Shown here in pieces: positions 53,842 to 63,207 of a stretch of DNA of 64,000 nucleotides. Made by a program: the position numbers and the translations under genes. Each line of letters starts with the position of its first letter. Positions within the stretch are counted from its first letter, which is position 1. The stretch covers positions 427,849-491,848 of the forward strand of contig NZ_FNVA01000005.1 in the NCBI RefSeq assembly GCF_900108185.1. Reading direction: 5' to 3'. The stretch comes from Bryocella elongata (GTDB taxonomy: Bacteria; Acidobacteriota; Terriglobia; Terriglobales; Acidobacteriaceae). The notes under the pieces were generated by a model. That model saw only the letters and a program-made list of their open reading frames with translations. It searched no databases and had not been told where the DNA came from.

Positions 53842-53877
53842 ATCAGTGTACTGATATAGTGTATCAGTGCACTGATA
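53840..53877. promoter_or_regulatory. tandem MarR-type operators in divergent MFS/marR promoter
   Basis: First site at 53840-53857: ATATCAGT-GT-ACTGATAT, perfect arms. Second site at 53862-53877: TATCAGTGCACTGATA, a perfect 16-bp palindrome. Centres are 21 bp apart, two helical turns. The start codons of both genes lie inside the outer half-sites. A TATAGT (53855-53860) sits between them and could be a -10 for marR, overlapped on the other strand by TATATC. Confidence 0.85.
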
Positions 53878-54347
53878 TGACGAGTACGAAAAAAGTGATC
53901 GGAAAGGCCGCCACGACACGCAGGCTCACGCATGCCGTGCGGGACCTCCTGCTGGCGTATAAAGCCACGCTGGAGGAGGCGGTGCGGCCTCACGGGCTCA
54001 CCCTCCCCCAGCTGCGGATGCTGCATGCCGTCTCCGAGCAGAACGAAGTGAGCGCCGCCACGATCGCCCGGCTCTGCCATGTGACACCCCAGACGCTACA
54101 GGCCATGCTCACCCGGGCGGTTCGGGAGGGCTGGATAGTTCGCGGGACGACTCAGCGGAATCACAGGATCCTGACGGTGTCCCTCACCCCTGAGGGCGAA
54201 AACCTCCTCGCGATCGGCCAAAAGGCAGCAATTGAGATCGAAGACCGCATGTGGAGCGGCGTTCCCCGCAAGGCACTCGAGGAGACGATCGAAATCCTGG
54301 AGCGCGGAACCGCAGGCGTTGGGGCTCCCCGCACTGAGCAATGTTGA
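53877..54347 (+). CDS. MarR family transcriptional regulator (divergent to MFS transporter)
   Basis: 156 residues from the ATG at 53877, which overlaps the second operator. Winged HTH: GLTLPQLRMLHAVSEQNEVS, AATIARLCHVTPQTLQAMLTR (recognition helix), AVREGWIVRGTTQRNHRILT with wing NHRILTVSLTPEGE. The long N-terminal helix fits MarR dimerisation. With the MFS gene it forms a typical exporter/repressor pair: drug or phenolic ligand binding would relieve repression of both genes. No Shine-Dalgarno fits before the ATG, so the message may be nearly leaderless. Confidence 0.9.
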   Translation: MTSTKKVIGKAATTRRLTHAVRDLLLAYKATLEEAVRPHGLTLPQLRMLHAVSEQNEVSAATIARLCHVTPQTLQAMLTRAVREGWIVRGTTQRNHRILTVSLTPEGENLLAIGQKAAIEIEDRMWSGVPRKALEETIEILERGTAGVGAPRTEQC

Positions 54348-54537
54348 CCACACAACCTTGGTGTTACGTGACAGATTGGCTATAGCTGCAATTATTCATT
54401 GACTTTAGCGCTCCGACCCGGCAATCTCAGATACAGCCTCTCGCTACCGGATTGAGTACGCTAGCCGTTCAATCGGATGACCCGCTGAAAAGCTGTCGTC
54501 CCCGAAGAATCCGAGAGACGTTCGGAAGGAGATCGTT

Positions 54538-55203
54538 TTGAATCGACTCATTTTGGCTCTGGGAGTTGTGGGAACTACCCTCGTGGCAGCTGCTCCTGCT
54601 TTCGCCTCGAATTACAACGTTCTCTACAACCAGACCTACAACAACACCAACGCGTACCAGTCGGATTCGAATCCTTCAGACATCTCTGCCGAAACGAACG
54701 CTGACAACTTCACGCTTTCGGCATCGAGCCTGGTGAAGGCGATCTCCTGGGATGGCATTGTCTATGGGGCTGGAACACCGACTACGTTTACCATCTCGTT
54801 CTACACCAACAGCAGCGGTCTGCCTGGCTCGGTGATTGCGACGTACGATGTGACTCCCACCGTGACCGACACCGACAGCGTGACCAACGGCGACGAGACC
54901 TATTCTTACTCAGCTTCGCTTCCTTCGACGCTCCTCTACGGATCGGTGGAGTATTGGGTAAGCATCGTGGCCGACGGCTCTACCTCGACGTTTGGCTGGG
55001 TGACAGGCACGGGGCCAGGAGATGGCTTCGCATATTCTTATCCGCCAACTCCGGGTTTTTCGCTCTCCAGCAGCACCGATGATCTCTCGTTGACGCTGCT
55101 GGGCTCTCCGGCACCGACTCCTGAGCCGTCCAGCCTCGCTCTGCTGGGCACCGGCGTCCTCGGAGCCGCAGGCCTGCTTCGTCGCCGCTTCTTCAACGCC
55201 TAA
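54538..55203 (+). CDS. PEP-CTERM sorting-domain secreted protein
   Basis: 221 residues starting at TTG (54538) with an excellent GGAAGGAG upstream. Signal peptide (MNRLILALGVVGTTLVAAAPAFA) and a C-terminal PEP-CTERM signal: PEPSSLALLGTGVLGAAGLL, then RRR and a short tail, the substrate signature of exosortase. The middle is a Ser/Thr/Asn-rich beta domain (FTLSASSLVKAISWDGIVYG, FTISFYTNSSGLPGSVI) seen in other surface PEP-CTERM proteins. It suggests export to the outer surface or biofilm matrix; no exosortase is in the window. It ends at a strong terminator hairpin. Confidence 0.88.
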   Translation: MNRLILALGVVGTTLVAAAPAFASNYNVLYNQTYNNTNAYQSDSNPSDISAETNADNFTLSASSLVKAISWDGIVYGAGTPTTFTISFYTNSSGLPGSVIATYDVTPTVTDTDSVTNGDETYSYSASLPSTLLYGSVEYWVSIVADGSTSTFGWVTGTGPGDGFAYSYPPTPGFSLSSSTDDLSLTLLGSPAPTPEPSSLALLGTGVLGAAGLLRRRFFNA

Positions 55204-55237
55204 GCTTCTGCGCAGCTCGACAAAATCATGCATCAGT

Positions 55238-55268
55238 ACGAAGGGCGTCCCATCGGGACGCCCTTCGT
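55238..55268. terminator. bidirectional intrinsic terminator
   Basis: Perfect 14-bp stem ACGAAGGGCGTCCC (55238-55251), 3-nt loop, complement at 55255-55268, followed by GTTTCT. Between the PEP-CTERM gene and convergent pckG. Confidence 0.88.
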
Positions 55269-55286
55269 GTTTCTACTGGAGCAGAT

Positions 55287-57140
55287 TCAAAGCCGGCAGA
55301 TGAGCAGTTCGCGCTCGTAGATCATCTCGGGCGGCAGATGATCGTGAAGCTCGAGGAACAGCTGCTCGTGGTCCATCACTTCCTTGCGCCATGCCGAGCG
55401 GTCGACCGTCTGCAGGACGTTGAACTTCTCTTCGGAGAAGGCGAGGCCTTCCCAGTGGATGTCCTTGAAGTACGGTGTCCAGCCGATCGGAGTCTCCTTG
55501 CCCAGCGCGCGGCCGCGGACGCGGTCGACGATCCACTTCAGTACGCGCATGTTCTCGCTGAACCCAGGCCACAGGAACTTGCCGTCGTCGTCCTTGCGGA
55601 ACCAGTTCACATGGAAGATGCGCGGCGTGGAGCTCAGCTCCCGTTGCATCTTCAGCCAGTGCCGGAAGTAGTCGCCCATGTGGTAGCCGCAGAAGGGCAG
55701 CATCGCCATGGGATCACGGCGAACTTTGCCTTGCGCCCCGCCCGCTGCCGCTGTGGTCTCTGAGCCCATCGTGGCGCCGAGATAGACACCCGACGACCAG
55801 TTGAACGCCTGGAATACCAGCGGGATGTTGGTGGCGCGGCGGCCCCCGAAGATGATCGCCGAGATGGGAACGCCCTCGGGAGACTCCCAGGCCTCGGTAT
55901 CGAAGACAGGGCACTGCTTCGCAGGAGCCGTGAACCGGCCGTTCGGGTGCGCCGCGGGAGTTGCCGTGCCGGCGACCCACTCATTGCCGCGCCAGTCCTG
56001 GATCGCGAGTCCATCTCCTGTCGGGGGCGCATCGGTCATGCCTTCCCACCACACGCCCTCCGGCCTGCCATCGCGCAGGGTCAGCGCGACGTTGGTGAAG
56101 ATGGTGTTCCTGGACAGCGTGGCCATCGCATTAGGATTGGTGTGCGCTCCCGTACCAGGAGCTACGCCAAAGAAGCCGGCCTCGGGATTGATGGCGCGCA
56201 GCTGGCCATTGGCATCGGGGCGGATCCAGGCGATGTCGTCGCCGACGGTCCACACCTTGTAGCCATCGAACCCCGTCGGCGGAATCAGCATCGCGAAGTT
56301 TGTCTTGCCGCAGGCTGAAGGGAAGGCCGCAGCGACGTACGTCTTCTCGCCCTTGGGGTCTTCGACGCCCAGGATGAGCATGTGCTCTGCCATCCAGCCT
56401 TCATCGCGAGCGATGTTCGAGGCGATGCGCAGCGCGAAGCACTTCTTCCCCAGCAGTGCATTGCCGCCGTACCCGGAGCCGTAGCTCCAGATCTCGCGGG
56501 TCTCCGGGAAATGCACGATGTACTTGGTGTCGTTCTGTGGCCACGAGACGTCCTGCTGTCCGGGCTCAAGCGGGGCCCCAACGGAGTGCATGCAGGGCAC
56601 AACGCGCTTGCGGTCGCGATCGATCTCCTCGAAGACAGCCGCGCCAACGCGCGCCATGATGCGCATGTTGACCACGGCATAGGCGGAGTCCGTAAGCTGC
56701 ACGCCGATCTGCGAAGACTCCGCCCCAATCGGGCCCATGGAATACGCCATCACGTACATGGTCCGGCCGCGCATCGCTCCCCGGAAGAGGTCCTTCAGCC
56801 GCTTGCGCATCACGTACGGGTCTTCCCAGTTGTTCGTGGGACCGGCGTTGTCCTTCGAGAGCGAGCAGATAAAAGTGCGGTCTTCCACCCGGGCAACGTC
56901 ATTGGGAGACGAGCGCGCGTAGTAGCAGCCGGGCCAGAGCTTCTCGTCCAGCTTGACGAAGGTGCCGCCGTCGACCAGCTTCTGGCAGAGATATTCGTTT
57001 TCGGCGTCCGAGCCGTCGACCCAGTGGATCGCCGCGGGCTGGCAGAGGTCTGCCATCTTCTCCACCCAGCGGATGAGGTGCTTGTTGGTGGTCAGCACCT
57101 TGGTGGATGCCATCGTTGCGTTGCGTACAGCTGCGGCCAT
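55287..57140 (-). CDS. pckG: phosphoenolpyruvate carboxykinase (GTP)
   Basis: 617 residues from the ATG at 57140, which has AGGAGGGGAAG directly upstream; the longer frame is shadow. Converts oxaloacetate to PEP with GTP in gluconeogenesis. Visible: [59 protein letters not shown] (reactive Cys and P-loop), [14 protein letters not shown] (metal), [13 protein letters not shown] and [16 protein letters not shown]. Length and motifs are standard for the GTP class. Convergent with the PEP-CTERM gene, divergent from the ndh-like gene. Confidence 0.95.
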   Translation of the reverse strand: MAAAVRNATMASTKVLTTNKHLIRWVEKMADLCQPAAIHWVDGSDAENEYLCQKLVDGGTFVKLDEKLWPGCYYARSSPNDVARVEDRTFICSLSKDNAGPTNNWEDPYVMRKRLKDLFRGAMRGRTMYVMAYSMGPIGAESSQIGVQLTDSAYAVVNMRIMARVGAAVFEEIDRDRKRVVPCMHSVGAPLEPGQQDVSWPQNDTKYIVHFPETREIWSYGSGYGGNALLGKKCFALRIASNIARDEGWMAEHMLILGVEDPKGEKTYVAAAFPSACGKTNFAMLIPPTGFDGYKVWTVGDDIAWIRPDANGQLRAINPEAGFFGVAPGTGAHTNPNAMATLSRNTIFTNVALTLRDGRPEGVWWEGMTDAPPTGDGLAIQDWRGNEWVAGTATPAAHPNGRFTAPAKQCPVFDTEAWESPEGVPISAIIFGGRRATNIPLVFQAFNWSSGVYLGATMGSETTAAAGGAQGKVRRDPMAMLPFCGYHMGDYFRHWLKMQRELSSTPRIFHVNWFRKDDDGKFLWPGFSENMRVLKWIVDRVRGRALGKETPIGWTPYFKDIHWEGLAFSEEKFNVLQTVDRSAWRKEVMDHEQLFLELHDHLPPEMIYERELLICRL

Positions 57141-57397
57141 TCGCTTCCCCTCCTGCGAACCGGGAAAATCACTTGTAACTTGCAACGGTAGCAGCGTGCC
57201 GGGCTATTTGTCGTTGATGTCACCGTTTCGTCCGGGCGCTAATCGGCCATCTATTTCGATTAGCGCTACCGGAACCGATCCGGGCCCGTATCGACCCGCC
57301 GAAAGTGCTGAGGACAGTTCGCGCTCAGCCGCATCGAATGGGTGAGACCGAATCAGAGAGCAGCTCCGGCAGGAGTGACGGAGCCGAGGAGGAAGGA

Positions 57398-58792
57398 ATG
57401 CAGGCTTCGGAATTGACGGCGACGCGGCGTCCCCGGGTGGTGGTGGTCGGGGCTGGCTTCGCCGGCATCAACGCAGCGCAGCGGCTAGGCAAGCTGGCCG
57501 TGGACGTCACGGTCATCGACAAGACGAATCACCACACCTTTCAGCCCCTGCTCTACCAGGTGGCGCTGGCTGTGCTTTCTCCGGGAGACATCGCTCAGCC
57601 GATCCGCAGGATCCTCAGCGGTCACGACAATATCGAAATCCTGATGGACGAGGTTCGTGACGTTGACGCTCGGGCTCAGAAGCTCCTTCTGGGCTCGGGG
57701 ACGGACGTGATCTACGACTACCTGATCCTCGCGACCGGCTCGACGCACAGCTACTTTGCGCACCCGGAGTGGGAGAAGGTCGCGCCCGGACTGAAGATGC
57801 TGGAGGACGCCACCGAAATCCGGCGACGCGTGCTGCTGGCCTTCGAACTCGCCGAGCGCCAGATGGTCGAAAAGGGATCGCACCCTCCGCTGCAGTTCGT
57901 GATCGTGGGCGGTGGTCCCACCGGCGTGGAGCTGGCGGGCGCCATCAGCGATATCTCGCGGCTCTACATGCAGAAGGACTTCCGGCACATCGACCCGAAG
58001 TCCGCGAAGGTGCTCATCCTGGAGGGCTCGCCCCACGTCCTCGCGGCCTACCCGCAGGACCTTCAGGACAGCGCCGTCCGGCAGCTCAATGAGATCAACG
58101 TCCAGGTGCGTACCAATGCGAAGGTCACCGATGTCCAACCGGGCTACGTCATGGTGGGCGATCCCCCCAATGCGGAGAAGATCGAGAGCGTGTGCACGCT
58201 TTGGGCCGCTGGAGTGAAGGCTTCGCCACTGGGCAAGGCGCTGGCGGACAGCCTCGGCGACCCTGCGATCCTCGACCGGCGCGGCTGCGTGATCGTGGAC
58301 GGCCACCTGAATCCGAAGGGGCATCCCGAGATCTTCCTCTGCGGAGACCTCGCGCACTATGAAGAAAACGGCAAACTGGTCCCCGGCGTAGCCCAGCCGG
58401 CCATGCAGATGGGAAACTACGCGGCCGAGCGCATCGGGTTGCTGGTCAGCAATCCCGCGGCGGCGCAGCGGCAGAAGGACTTCCACTACTTCGACAAGGG
58501 CGACATGGCGACGATCGGTCGCAAGGCGGCGGTTGCGCGCATTGCATGGCCGTTCAAGGCGCATTGGTCGGGGTTCATGGCGTGGCTCACCTGGCTCACG
58601 GTCCACATCTTCTTCCTGATCGGCTTCCGGAACCGGTTGAGCGTCTTCCGCAGCTGGGCCTACACCTACATCCGCTTCCGCGACGGAGTGCGGCTCATCG
58701 TGGGATCGCAGGACCTGCCGGGTTGGGACGCCCTGACGAAGGAAGATGTGGTGAAGAAAGAAGGCGACACCGAGGTCGTCGTGAAGAGCTAG
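57398..58792 (+). CDS. ndh: type II NADH dehydrogenase-like FAD-dependent oxidoreductase
   Basis: 464 residues from the ATG at 57398, chosen for the GGAGGAAGGA just upstream; in-frame ATGs further 5' lack one. NDH-2 oxidises NADH and reduces quinone at the inner membrane without pumping. Two nucleotide sites: VVVVGAGFAGINAAQRLG (FAD) and FVIVGGGPTGVELAGAISDI (NADH). Also HHTFQPLLYQVALAVLSPGD, CTLWAAGVKASPLGK, IFLCGDLAHYEENGKLVPGV and the C-terminal membrane-association segment HWSGFMAWLTWLTVHIFFLI. A hairpin follows the stop. Confidence 0.92.
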   Translation: MQASELTATRRPRVVVVGAGFAGINAAQRLGKLAVDVTVIDKTNHHTFQPLLYQVALAVLSPGDIAQPIRRILSGHDNIEILMDEVRDVDARAQKLLLGSGTDVIYDYLILATGSTHSYFAHPEWEKVAPGLKMLEDATEIRRRVLLAFELAERQMVEKGSHPPLQFVIVGGGPTGVELAGAISDISRLYMQKDFRHIDPKSAKVLILEGSPHVLAAYPQDLQDSAVRQLNEINVQVRTNAKVTDVQPGYVMVGDPPNAEKIESVCTLWAAGVKASPLGKALADSLGDPAILDRRGCVIVDGHLNPKGHPEIFLCGDLAHYEENGKLVPGVAQPAMQMGNYAAERIGLLVSNPAAAQRQKDFHYFDKGDMATIGRKAAVARIAWPFKAHWSGFMAWLTWLTVHIFFLIGFRNRLSVFRSWAYTYIRFRDGVRLIVGSQDLPGWDALTKEDVVKKEGDTEVVVKS

Positions 58793-58808
58793 CTTCCGTT
58801 GCACGAAG

Positions 58809-58852
58809 AAGCCCGTGGAGACGATGCCTTTCGGCTTCGCGGCCACGGGCTT
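58809..58852. terminator. hairpin between ndh and convergent TPR gene
   Basis: AAGCCCGTGG (58809-58818) pairs with CCACGGGCTT (58843-58852), followed by TCT; the loop is long and contains a smaller stem. Plausible bidirectional terminator. Confidence 0.6.
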
Positions 58853-58880
58853 TCTGCAAGGCAGGCGCTGGGTGCCAGCC

Positions 58881-60590
58881 CTACTGCATGCTTGCCTTCG
58901 TGTCGATGGGATTGGCCTTGCTGAATGCCACAGCATGCGCGACATCAGCGCGACGCGTTGCCGAGCCGCTGGTGTTGTGGGCGGCCTGGGCGTAGAAGCT
59001 GGCGGCTTCGGCTTTCCGGCCGAGCGCCTCCGCCATCTCCCCGGCATCGAGCAGCGTATTCAGGCGGTTGGGGCTGTAGTGCAGCGCGAGCTTGTACGCC
59101 GCAAGAGCCTCTTCCTTGCGTCCGAGCAGCACAAGCAGGTCACCCACCATCTCGTCCGCGGGTATGTCGACCTCAGCCTGGCCGAGCTTGTCCTGCTGCG
59201 TGGCCGCGGCGCGCATCGACGCGAGCGCCGCATCGGTATTTCCATGCGCGTAGGCCTGCCAGCCCAGCAGCTCATCGTGCTGCGTCAGGACGATGCTGAC
59301 GAAGTACGTGTCGCCTGTGGCTTTCACGGCCTTCTCGAACTTCTCATAGTCAACGATAGCTTGATCTGCAATCGCCGCGTTCTTGAGATGGCCGGCCGCA
59401 ACGCCGCGGCCCCAGGGGATCTCAAAGCTCTGCTCCGGAGGAGAATTAGGCTGCGCCTGAACGTTGCTGAGCGCCTTCCAGTCGTGCATCTCCATCAGGT
59501 AGATCACATTGAGTTCGTTGGCAAAGAACGCTCCATCATCCTTCATGTCATCCATCATCGGCATGGCCGCCATGCGCGCACCCAACGGCGCCATGCGAGT
59601 GGTCAGGACGTGGGCCTTCTCGTCCTGGCCCGTCTGCAGGTAGGCGTAGATGAGGAACTCATCCGCATGCATCTGGTGAGCGATGCCGGGGATGTGCATG
59701 TGATCGTCCATCTCGCTGGCCCTGACCGAGGCCAGGTTGGAGTCGATGTCCTCCTGCCACAGGCCGAGGCGGGCGAAGATGTGGCCGGGCATGTGCAGCG
59801 CGTGGGGCGAGCTTGGAGCGATACGCGCGTAGACCTTCGCAGCCTCCAGGCCATCCTGCGCAAGCGACGGTGTGTCGCAGGTGTGGATGATGTAGTGCGC
59901 CAGGCCGGGGTGCTCGGGATACTGCTTGAAGAGTGGAAGCAGGACAGCCAGCGCCCGATGCTCCTTGGCGAGCGACGTGTCATTGGGCGCAACGTCCGCC
60001 AGCAGCGCCAGCGCATAGAAGGCTGCGCCCTCGATGTCGTTGGGGAAGTCGGCATGTAGCTTGGCCATCTTCGCTGTGTAGGCGTCGATGCCCTGGATAT
60101 AGTCCTGCGGGGCCTGCTCGTAGAAGTCACTGAGCGCGGCGATGTACTCCTGCTCGCGCGGTGTGACAGGATGCGCGGCAGCAAGCTCACGGGCCTGGGC
60201 CATCTCTTCGGCTCCGGTCTTCAGCTCAGCGGCGTCCGGACGGCTCCAGAGCGCGTGATACTGCGTCATCGCAATGCCCCAGTGCGCCATGGCGCAGGTG
60301 GGGTCAGCCTTCGCGATGGCGCGATACTGGGCCTCCGCATTGGTGTAGCCGAAGGAGTGCAGCAGCGCGATGCCGCGGTTGAAGGCCTGCTGCTGCGCTG
60401 CGGCACAGGATACGGGGAAGTGCACGTCTCCAAGCTTCTCCGCGCCCACGGCCTCTTCCTTGTGATGATGGTGGGCCATGCCGGGCATGCCGGGCATATC
60501 CTGCGCCACGGCTTGCCGCACTGCAGTTGGAGATAGAAAAGCAAGAAGGAGGATGGCCGGACAGGCCGCAATCGATCGCAACGGGTACAT
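58881..60590 (-). CDS. secreted tetratricopeptide-repeat protein with His/Met-rich N-terminus
   Basis: 569 residues with a signal peptide (hydrophobic core, cleavage near AVAQD). The mature N-terminus is Met/His rich (MPGMPGMAHHHHKEE), a possible metal-binding tail. Then TPR-type helical repeats: AFNRGIALLHSFGYTNAEAQ, YRAIAKADPTCAMAHWGIAM, AKVYARIAPSSPHALHMPGH, and near the end EEALAAYKLALHYSPNRLNT. The family is widespread in Acidobacteriota and Bacteroidetes without a defined role. Convergent with ndh. Confidence 0.8.
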   Translation of the reverse strand: MYPLRSIAACPAILLLAFLSPTAVRQAVAQDMPGMPGMAHHHHKEEAVGAEKLGDVHFPVSCAAAQQQAFNRGIALLHSFGYTNAEAQYRAIAKADPTCAMAHWGIAMTQYHALWSRPDAAELKTGAEEMAQARELAAAHPVTPREQEYIAALSDFYEQAPQDYIQGIDAYTAKMAKLHADFPNDIEGAAFYALALLADVAPNDTSLAKEHRALAVLLPLFKQYPEHPGLAHYIIHTCDTPSLAQDGLEAAKVYARIAPSSPHALHMPGHIFARLGLWQEDIDSNLASVRASEMDDHMHIPGIAHQMHADEFLIYAYLQTGQDEKAHVLTTRMAPLGARMAAMPMMDDMKDDGAFFANELNVIYLMEMHDWKALSNVQAQPNSPPEQSFEIPWGRGVAAGHLKNAAIADQAIVDYEKFEKAVKATGDTYFVSIVLTQHDELLGWQAYAHGNTDAALASMRAAATQQDKLGQAEVDIPADEMVGDLLVLLGRKEEALAAYKLALHYSPNRLNTLLDAGEMAEALGRKAEAASFYAQAAHNTSGSATRRADVAHAVAFSKANPIDTKASMQ

Positions 60591-60786
60591 GCGCGCAAGC
60601 GTAGTTCATCAGGTTTGCAATCGCAAGCAAACGGCGTTGGAGAGATGAAGTTCTTCGTTCAACCGGGCAGCCAACTCGGTAATCGTATCTTCGCTCCTAT
60701 AGCAGCAGACTTGCTGGCGTCAGGTGCGCCTCGTGAACGATGCGGGCCGCCAGACGAGGACGCCCAAGCGATTCACGGAGTGTTCT
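60591..60786 (+). other. 196-nt intergenic region, divergent promoters
   Basis: Between the TPR gene (minus) and the DUF892 gene (plus). I see no clear sigma70 pair and no repeat element. It should contain the promoters of both genes. Confidence 0.4.
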
Positions 60787-61386
60787 ATGGCCCTGATGGA
60801 TGTATTTCTGGATGAAATTCGCGACCTGTACAGTGCTGAAAATCAGCTGGTGAAGGCCCTGCCCAAGCTGTCCAAGGGTGCGAAGGATCCGCAGCTGAAG
60901 ACTTTGTTCGCCGACCACCTCGAAGAGACGAAGGGGCACGTCGAGCGCCTCAAGCAGATATTCGAGATGCTGGACGAGAAGCCGACCGGCAAGCACTGCA
61001 ATGGCATGGAAGGCCTCATCGAAGAAGGCGATGAAGCGCTGGAAGAAGATGCGGAGGGACCGTCCTTCGACCTCGGCCTCACCGGCGGTGCTGTGCGCGT
61101 GGAGCACTATGAGATTGCAGGCTACAGCGCAGTGATCGCCATGGCGAATACATTAAGTCTCAGCGATGCAGCTAACCTCCTCAGCGCGACCCTGAAGGAG
61201 GAAGAGACCGCGGCGAAGAAGATTACCGCACTCTCTGATCCTCTGATGAAGGCTGCAGCGAAGCAGCCCGCTGAGGAGAAGAAGCCGATGGATGGCAAGG
61301 AGAAGTATGCGGCTCGTCTCAGCAAGGAAGATGAGGAGGCTGCAGCTCCCGAGCTGAAGAAGCACAAGGCTACGGCAGCAGCCTGA
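60787..61386 (+). CDS. DUF892/YciE-YciF family ferritin-like protein
   Basis: 199 residues from the ATG at 60787 with GGAG upstream. The first 160 residues match the YciF group: FLDEIRDLYSAENQLVKALP, LKTLFADHLEETKGHVERLK, FDLGLTGGAVRVEHYEIAGY, SLSDAANLLSATLKEEETAA. The conserved Glu/His residues of the four-helix di-iron-like bundle are visible (SAEN, EETKGHV, VEHYEIA). The last 40 residues form a Lys/Glu-rich tail. Members are stress-induced in enterobacteria; the exact role is unclear. Confidence 0.88.
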   Translation: MALMDVFLDEIRDLYSAENQLVKALPKLSKGAKDPQLKTLFADHLEETKGHVERLKQIFEMLDEKPTGKHCNGMEGLIEEGDEALEEDAEGPSFDLGLTGGAVRVEHYEIAGYSAVIAMANTLSLSDAANLLSATLKEEETAAKKITALSDPLMKAAAKQPAEEKKPMDGKEKYAARLSKEDEEAAAPELKKHKATAAA

Positions 61387-61464
61387 TCTTTCGCATTCGT
61401 GGAGAACGGACAGCAACGCCCGCGAGCCTTACTCGCGGGCGTTGCTCTGTCTGAAGACTTCGCT

Positions 61465-62034
61465 CTAGAAGTGGAAGATGAAGCCCGACGAGAAGTTCAG
61501 CATCTTGGCAGAGGGAATCGACTTCGAGCTGTCGTAGGTCGCGCTGGAGATGGTACCCACCGTGCCATAGCCGATCTCAATGGCGCGTACATCGACGTGC
61601 TTGTTGAGCCGGAAATCGGCGCCAACCAGGCCCTCCACCGCGAGCTTCGTCACGTGCACCGTGCTGAGGGGCGACTTGGTGCGTCCCGCGCCGAAAGCGA
61701 TCTCAGCATACGGGCTCCACCGCTCGTAGTGATGCGTGATGCGCGGGGCGACGAGGAACGTGCTGAGGTTTGCGCTGTTGCCATGCTCGACGGTCTCCCG
61801 AACGTCCACGCCCGCGTCGAACTTATCCAGGTGGTAGAAGTCGTAATACGCACCGAAATCGACGCCACCAAAGATGTTTGACGTCTTGCCCGAACCCAGG
61901 AACGCGAAAGACCCTGTATCTGCCGAGTTGGAGATGCGCGAGACGACGGGGTTGAAGTAAACGCCCACCTGGGCCTTCGCGGCAATAGCGGAGAGGCTGA
62001 ACGCCAGTGCCGCGACGAGAAACTTACCCTTCAT
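61465..62034 (-). CDS. outer-membrane beta-barrel protein
   Basis: 189 residues from the ATG at 62034, where a signal peptide starts (MKGKFLVAALAFSLSAIAAKAQ). AAGGACTG precedes it. The mature part shows alternating hydrophobic strands (VGVYFNPVVSRISNS, GVDFGAYYDFYHLDKF, STFLVAPRITHHYERW, SPYAEIAFGAGRTK) and ends in LNFSSGFIFHF, with the C-terminal Phe recognised by the BAM complex. An 8- to 10-stranded barrel is likely. Pore or adhesion function is unknown. Starts 60 nt downstream of ilvE on the same strand. Confidence 0.82.
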   Translation of the reverse strand: MKGKFLVAALAFSLSAIAAKAQVGVYFNPVVSRISNSADTGSFAFLGSGKTSNIFGGVDFGAYYDFYHLDKFDAGVDVRETVEHGNSANLSTFLVAPRITHHYERWSPYAEIAFGAGRTKSPLSTVHVTKLAVEGLVGADFRLNKHVDVRAIEIGYGTVGTISSATYDSSKSIPSAKMLNFSSGFIFHF

Positions 62035-62093
62035 GCGAGAACAGTCCTTCAAAGAAACTTGTGCTGCGGTGCGTGAAGCCATAGATACACGGC

Positions 62094-63029
62094 CTAGGCC
62101 GTGACGGCTTCTCGTACTTTGACCGGTGTGAGCCAGTGATAACGATCCTCGGCGAGGCCGTTGACGATATCGAAGAAGGCCTTGTGCAGGGCCGTGGTGA
62201 CGGGGCCCATCGTGCCATCGCCGACGAGGATGCGATCGACCGAGCGGAGGTGTGTGACCTCTGCTGCGGTGCCCGTGAAGAAGGCTTCGTCGCAGATATA
62301 GAGAAGTTCGCGGGGCAGTGCCTGCTCTACGGTAGGGATACCCAGCTCGCGGGCCAGCGTCAGGATGGAGTCGCGCGTGATGCCATTGAGCACGGAGTTC
62401 GCGAGAGGCGTCGTGTACAGCGTGCCGCCCTTCACGAGAAACAGGTTCTCGCCTGATCCCTCGGAGAGGGTGCCATTGTGGTCGAGGGCAATGCCTTCGA
62501 CGTAGCCGTTCACCTCAGCCTCCATGCGGATCAGCTGCGAGTTCATGTAGTTCGCGCCAGCCTTCGCCAGCGACGGCATGGTGTTGGGAGCAAGGCGATT
62601 CCAGCTCGAGATGCAGACGTCCGCGCCATCATTGCCCGGCACATACTTGCCCCACGGGAAGTTCGCGATATAGACCTCAACCGGCGACTTGAGCGGGTTC
62701 ACGCCAATCTCGCCATAGCCGCGAAACGCGACCGGACGGATATAGCAGGGCGCGACACCATTGGCTTGGACCACATCGATCACGGCATCGTTCAGCTGCT
62801 CGAGCGAATAGGGAAGCGGCATGCGGTAGATCTTCGCCGAGTCCTGGAAGCGCTGCATGTGCTCCGTGAGCCGGAAGATCGAGTTGCCGTCGCGCTGAGA
62901 ATACGTACGGATGCCTTCGAAGACGCTCGAGCCATAGTGGACGACGTGGCTCATCACATGGATGTTGGCCCTCTCCCACGGGATCAGCTGACCGTTGTGC
63001 CAGATATTGGCGGTAGGCGTGATAGGCAT
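62094..63029 (-). CDS. ilvE: branched-chain amino acid aminotransferase
   Basis: 311 residues from the ATG at 63029, with AGAGGAAAG upstream; the longer frame overlaps the marC promoter. PLP class IV aminotransferase for Leu, Ile and Val. Visible: NIWHNGQLIPWERANIHVMS, HYGSSVFEGIRTYSQRDG, IRPVAFRGYGEIGVNPLKSP, SLAKAGANYMNSQLIRMEAE (PLP lysine), GTLSEGSGENLFLVKGGTLY and FFTGTAAEVTHLRSVD. Length is standard. Confidence 0.95.
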   Translation of the reverse strand: MPITPTANIWHNGQLIPWERANIHVMSHVVHYGSSVFEGIRTYSQRDGNSIFRLTEHMQRFQDSAKIYRMPLPYSLEQLNDAVIDVVQANGVAPCYIRPVAFRGYGEIGVNPLKSPVEVYIANFPWGKYVPGNDGADVCISSWNRLAPNTMPSLAKAGANYMNSQLIRMEAEVNGYVEGIALDHNGTLSEGSGENLFLVKGGTLYTTPLANSVLNGITRDSILTLARELGIPTVEQALPRELLYICDEAFFTGTAAEVTHLRSVDRILVGDGTMGPVTTALHKAFFDIVNGLAEDRYHWLTPVKVREAVTA

Positions 63030-63054
63030 CCGAGCTTTCCTCTTTCGTGCAGTG

Positions 63055-63060
63055 ATTATA
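63055..63060 (-). promoter_or_regulatory. -10 box of ilvE
   Basis: On the minus strand this is a perfect TATAAT, 26 nt before the ilvE ATG. No convincing -35 at 16-18 bp is seen, so support is moderate. Confidence 0.45.
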
Positions 63061-63207
63061 CGTGCTGAAAGCTGACGAATGCCCGTTGGACGCAGGCAGA
63101 GCAACATCGGGAAGCCGCGACCGCAAAGGAAATTGCTCTTGGACCCTGGGGGCGATTCGCGGAGCGGCGATGAAACCATCGGGGCCCGTGCAAGAATCGG
63201 AGGCAGG

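Noticed and set aside
54399..54427. TTGACT with 17-bp spacer upstream of the PEP-CTERM gene as promoter
   Set aside because: The matching -10 would be CAATCT, which fits only two consensus positions; too weak to report as a feature.
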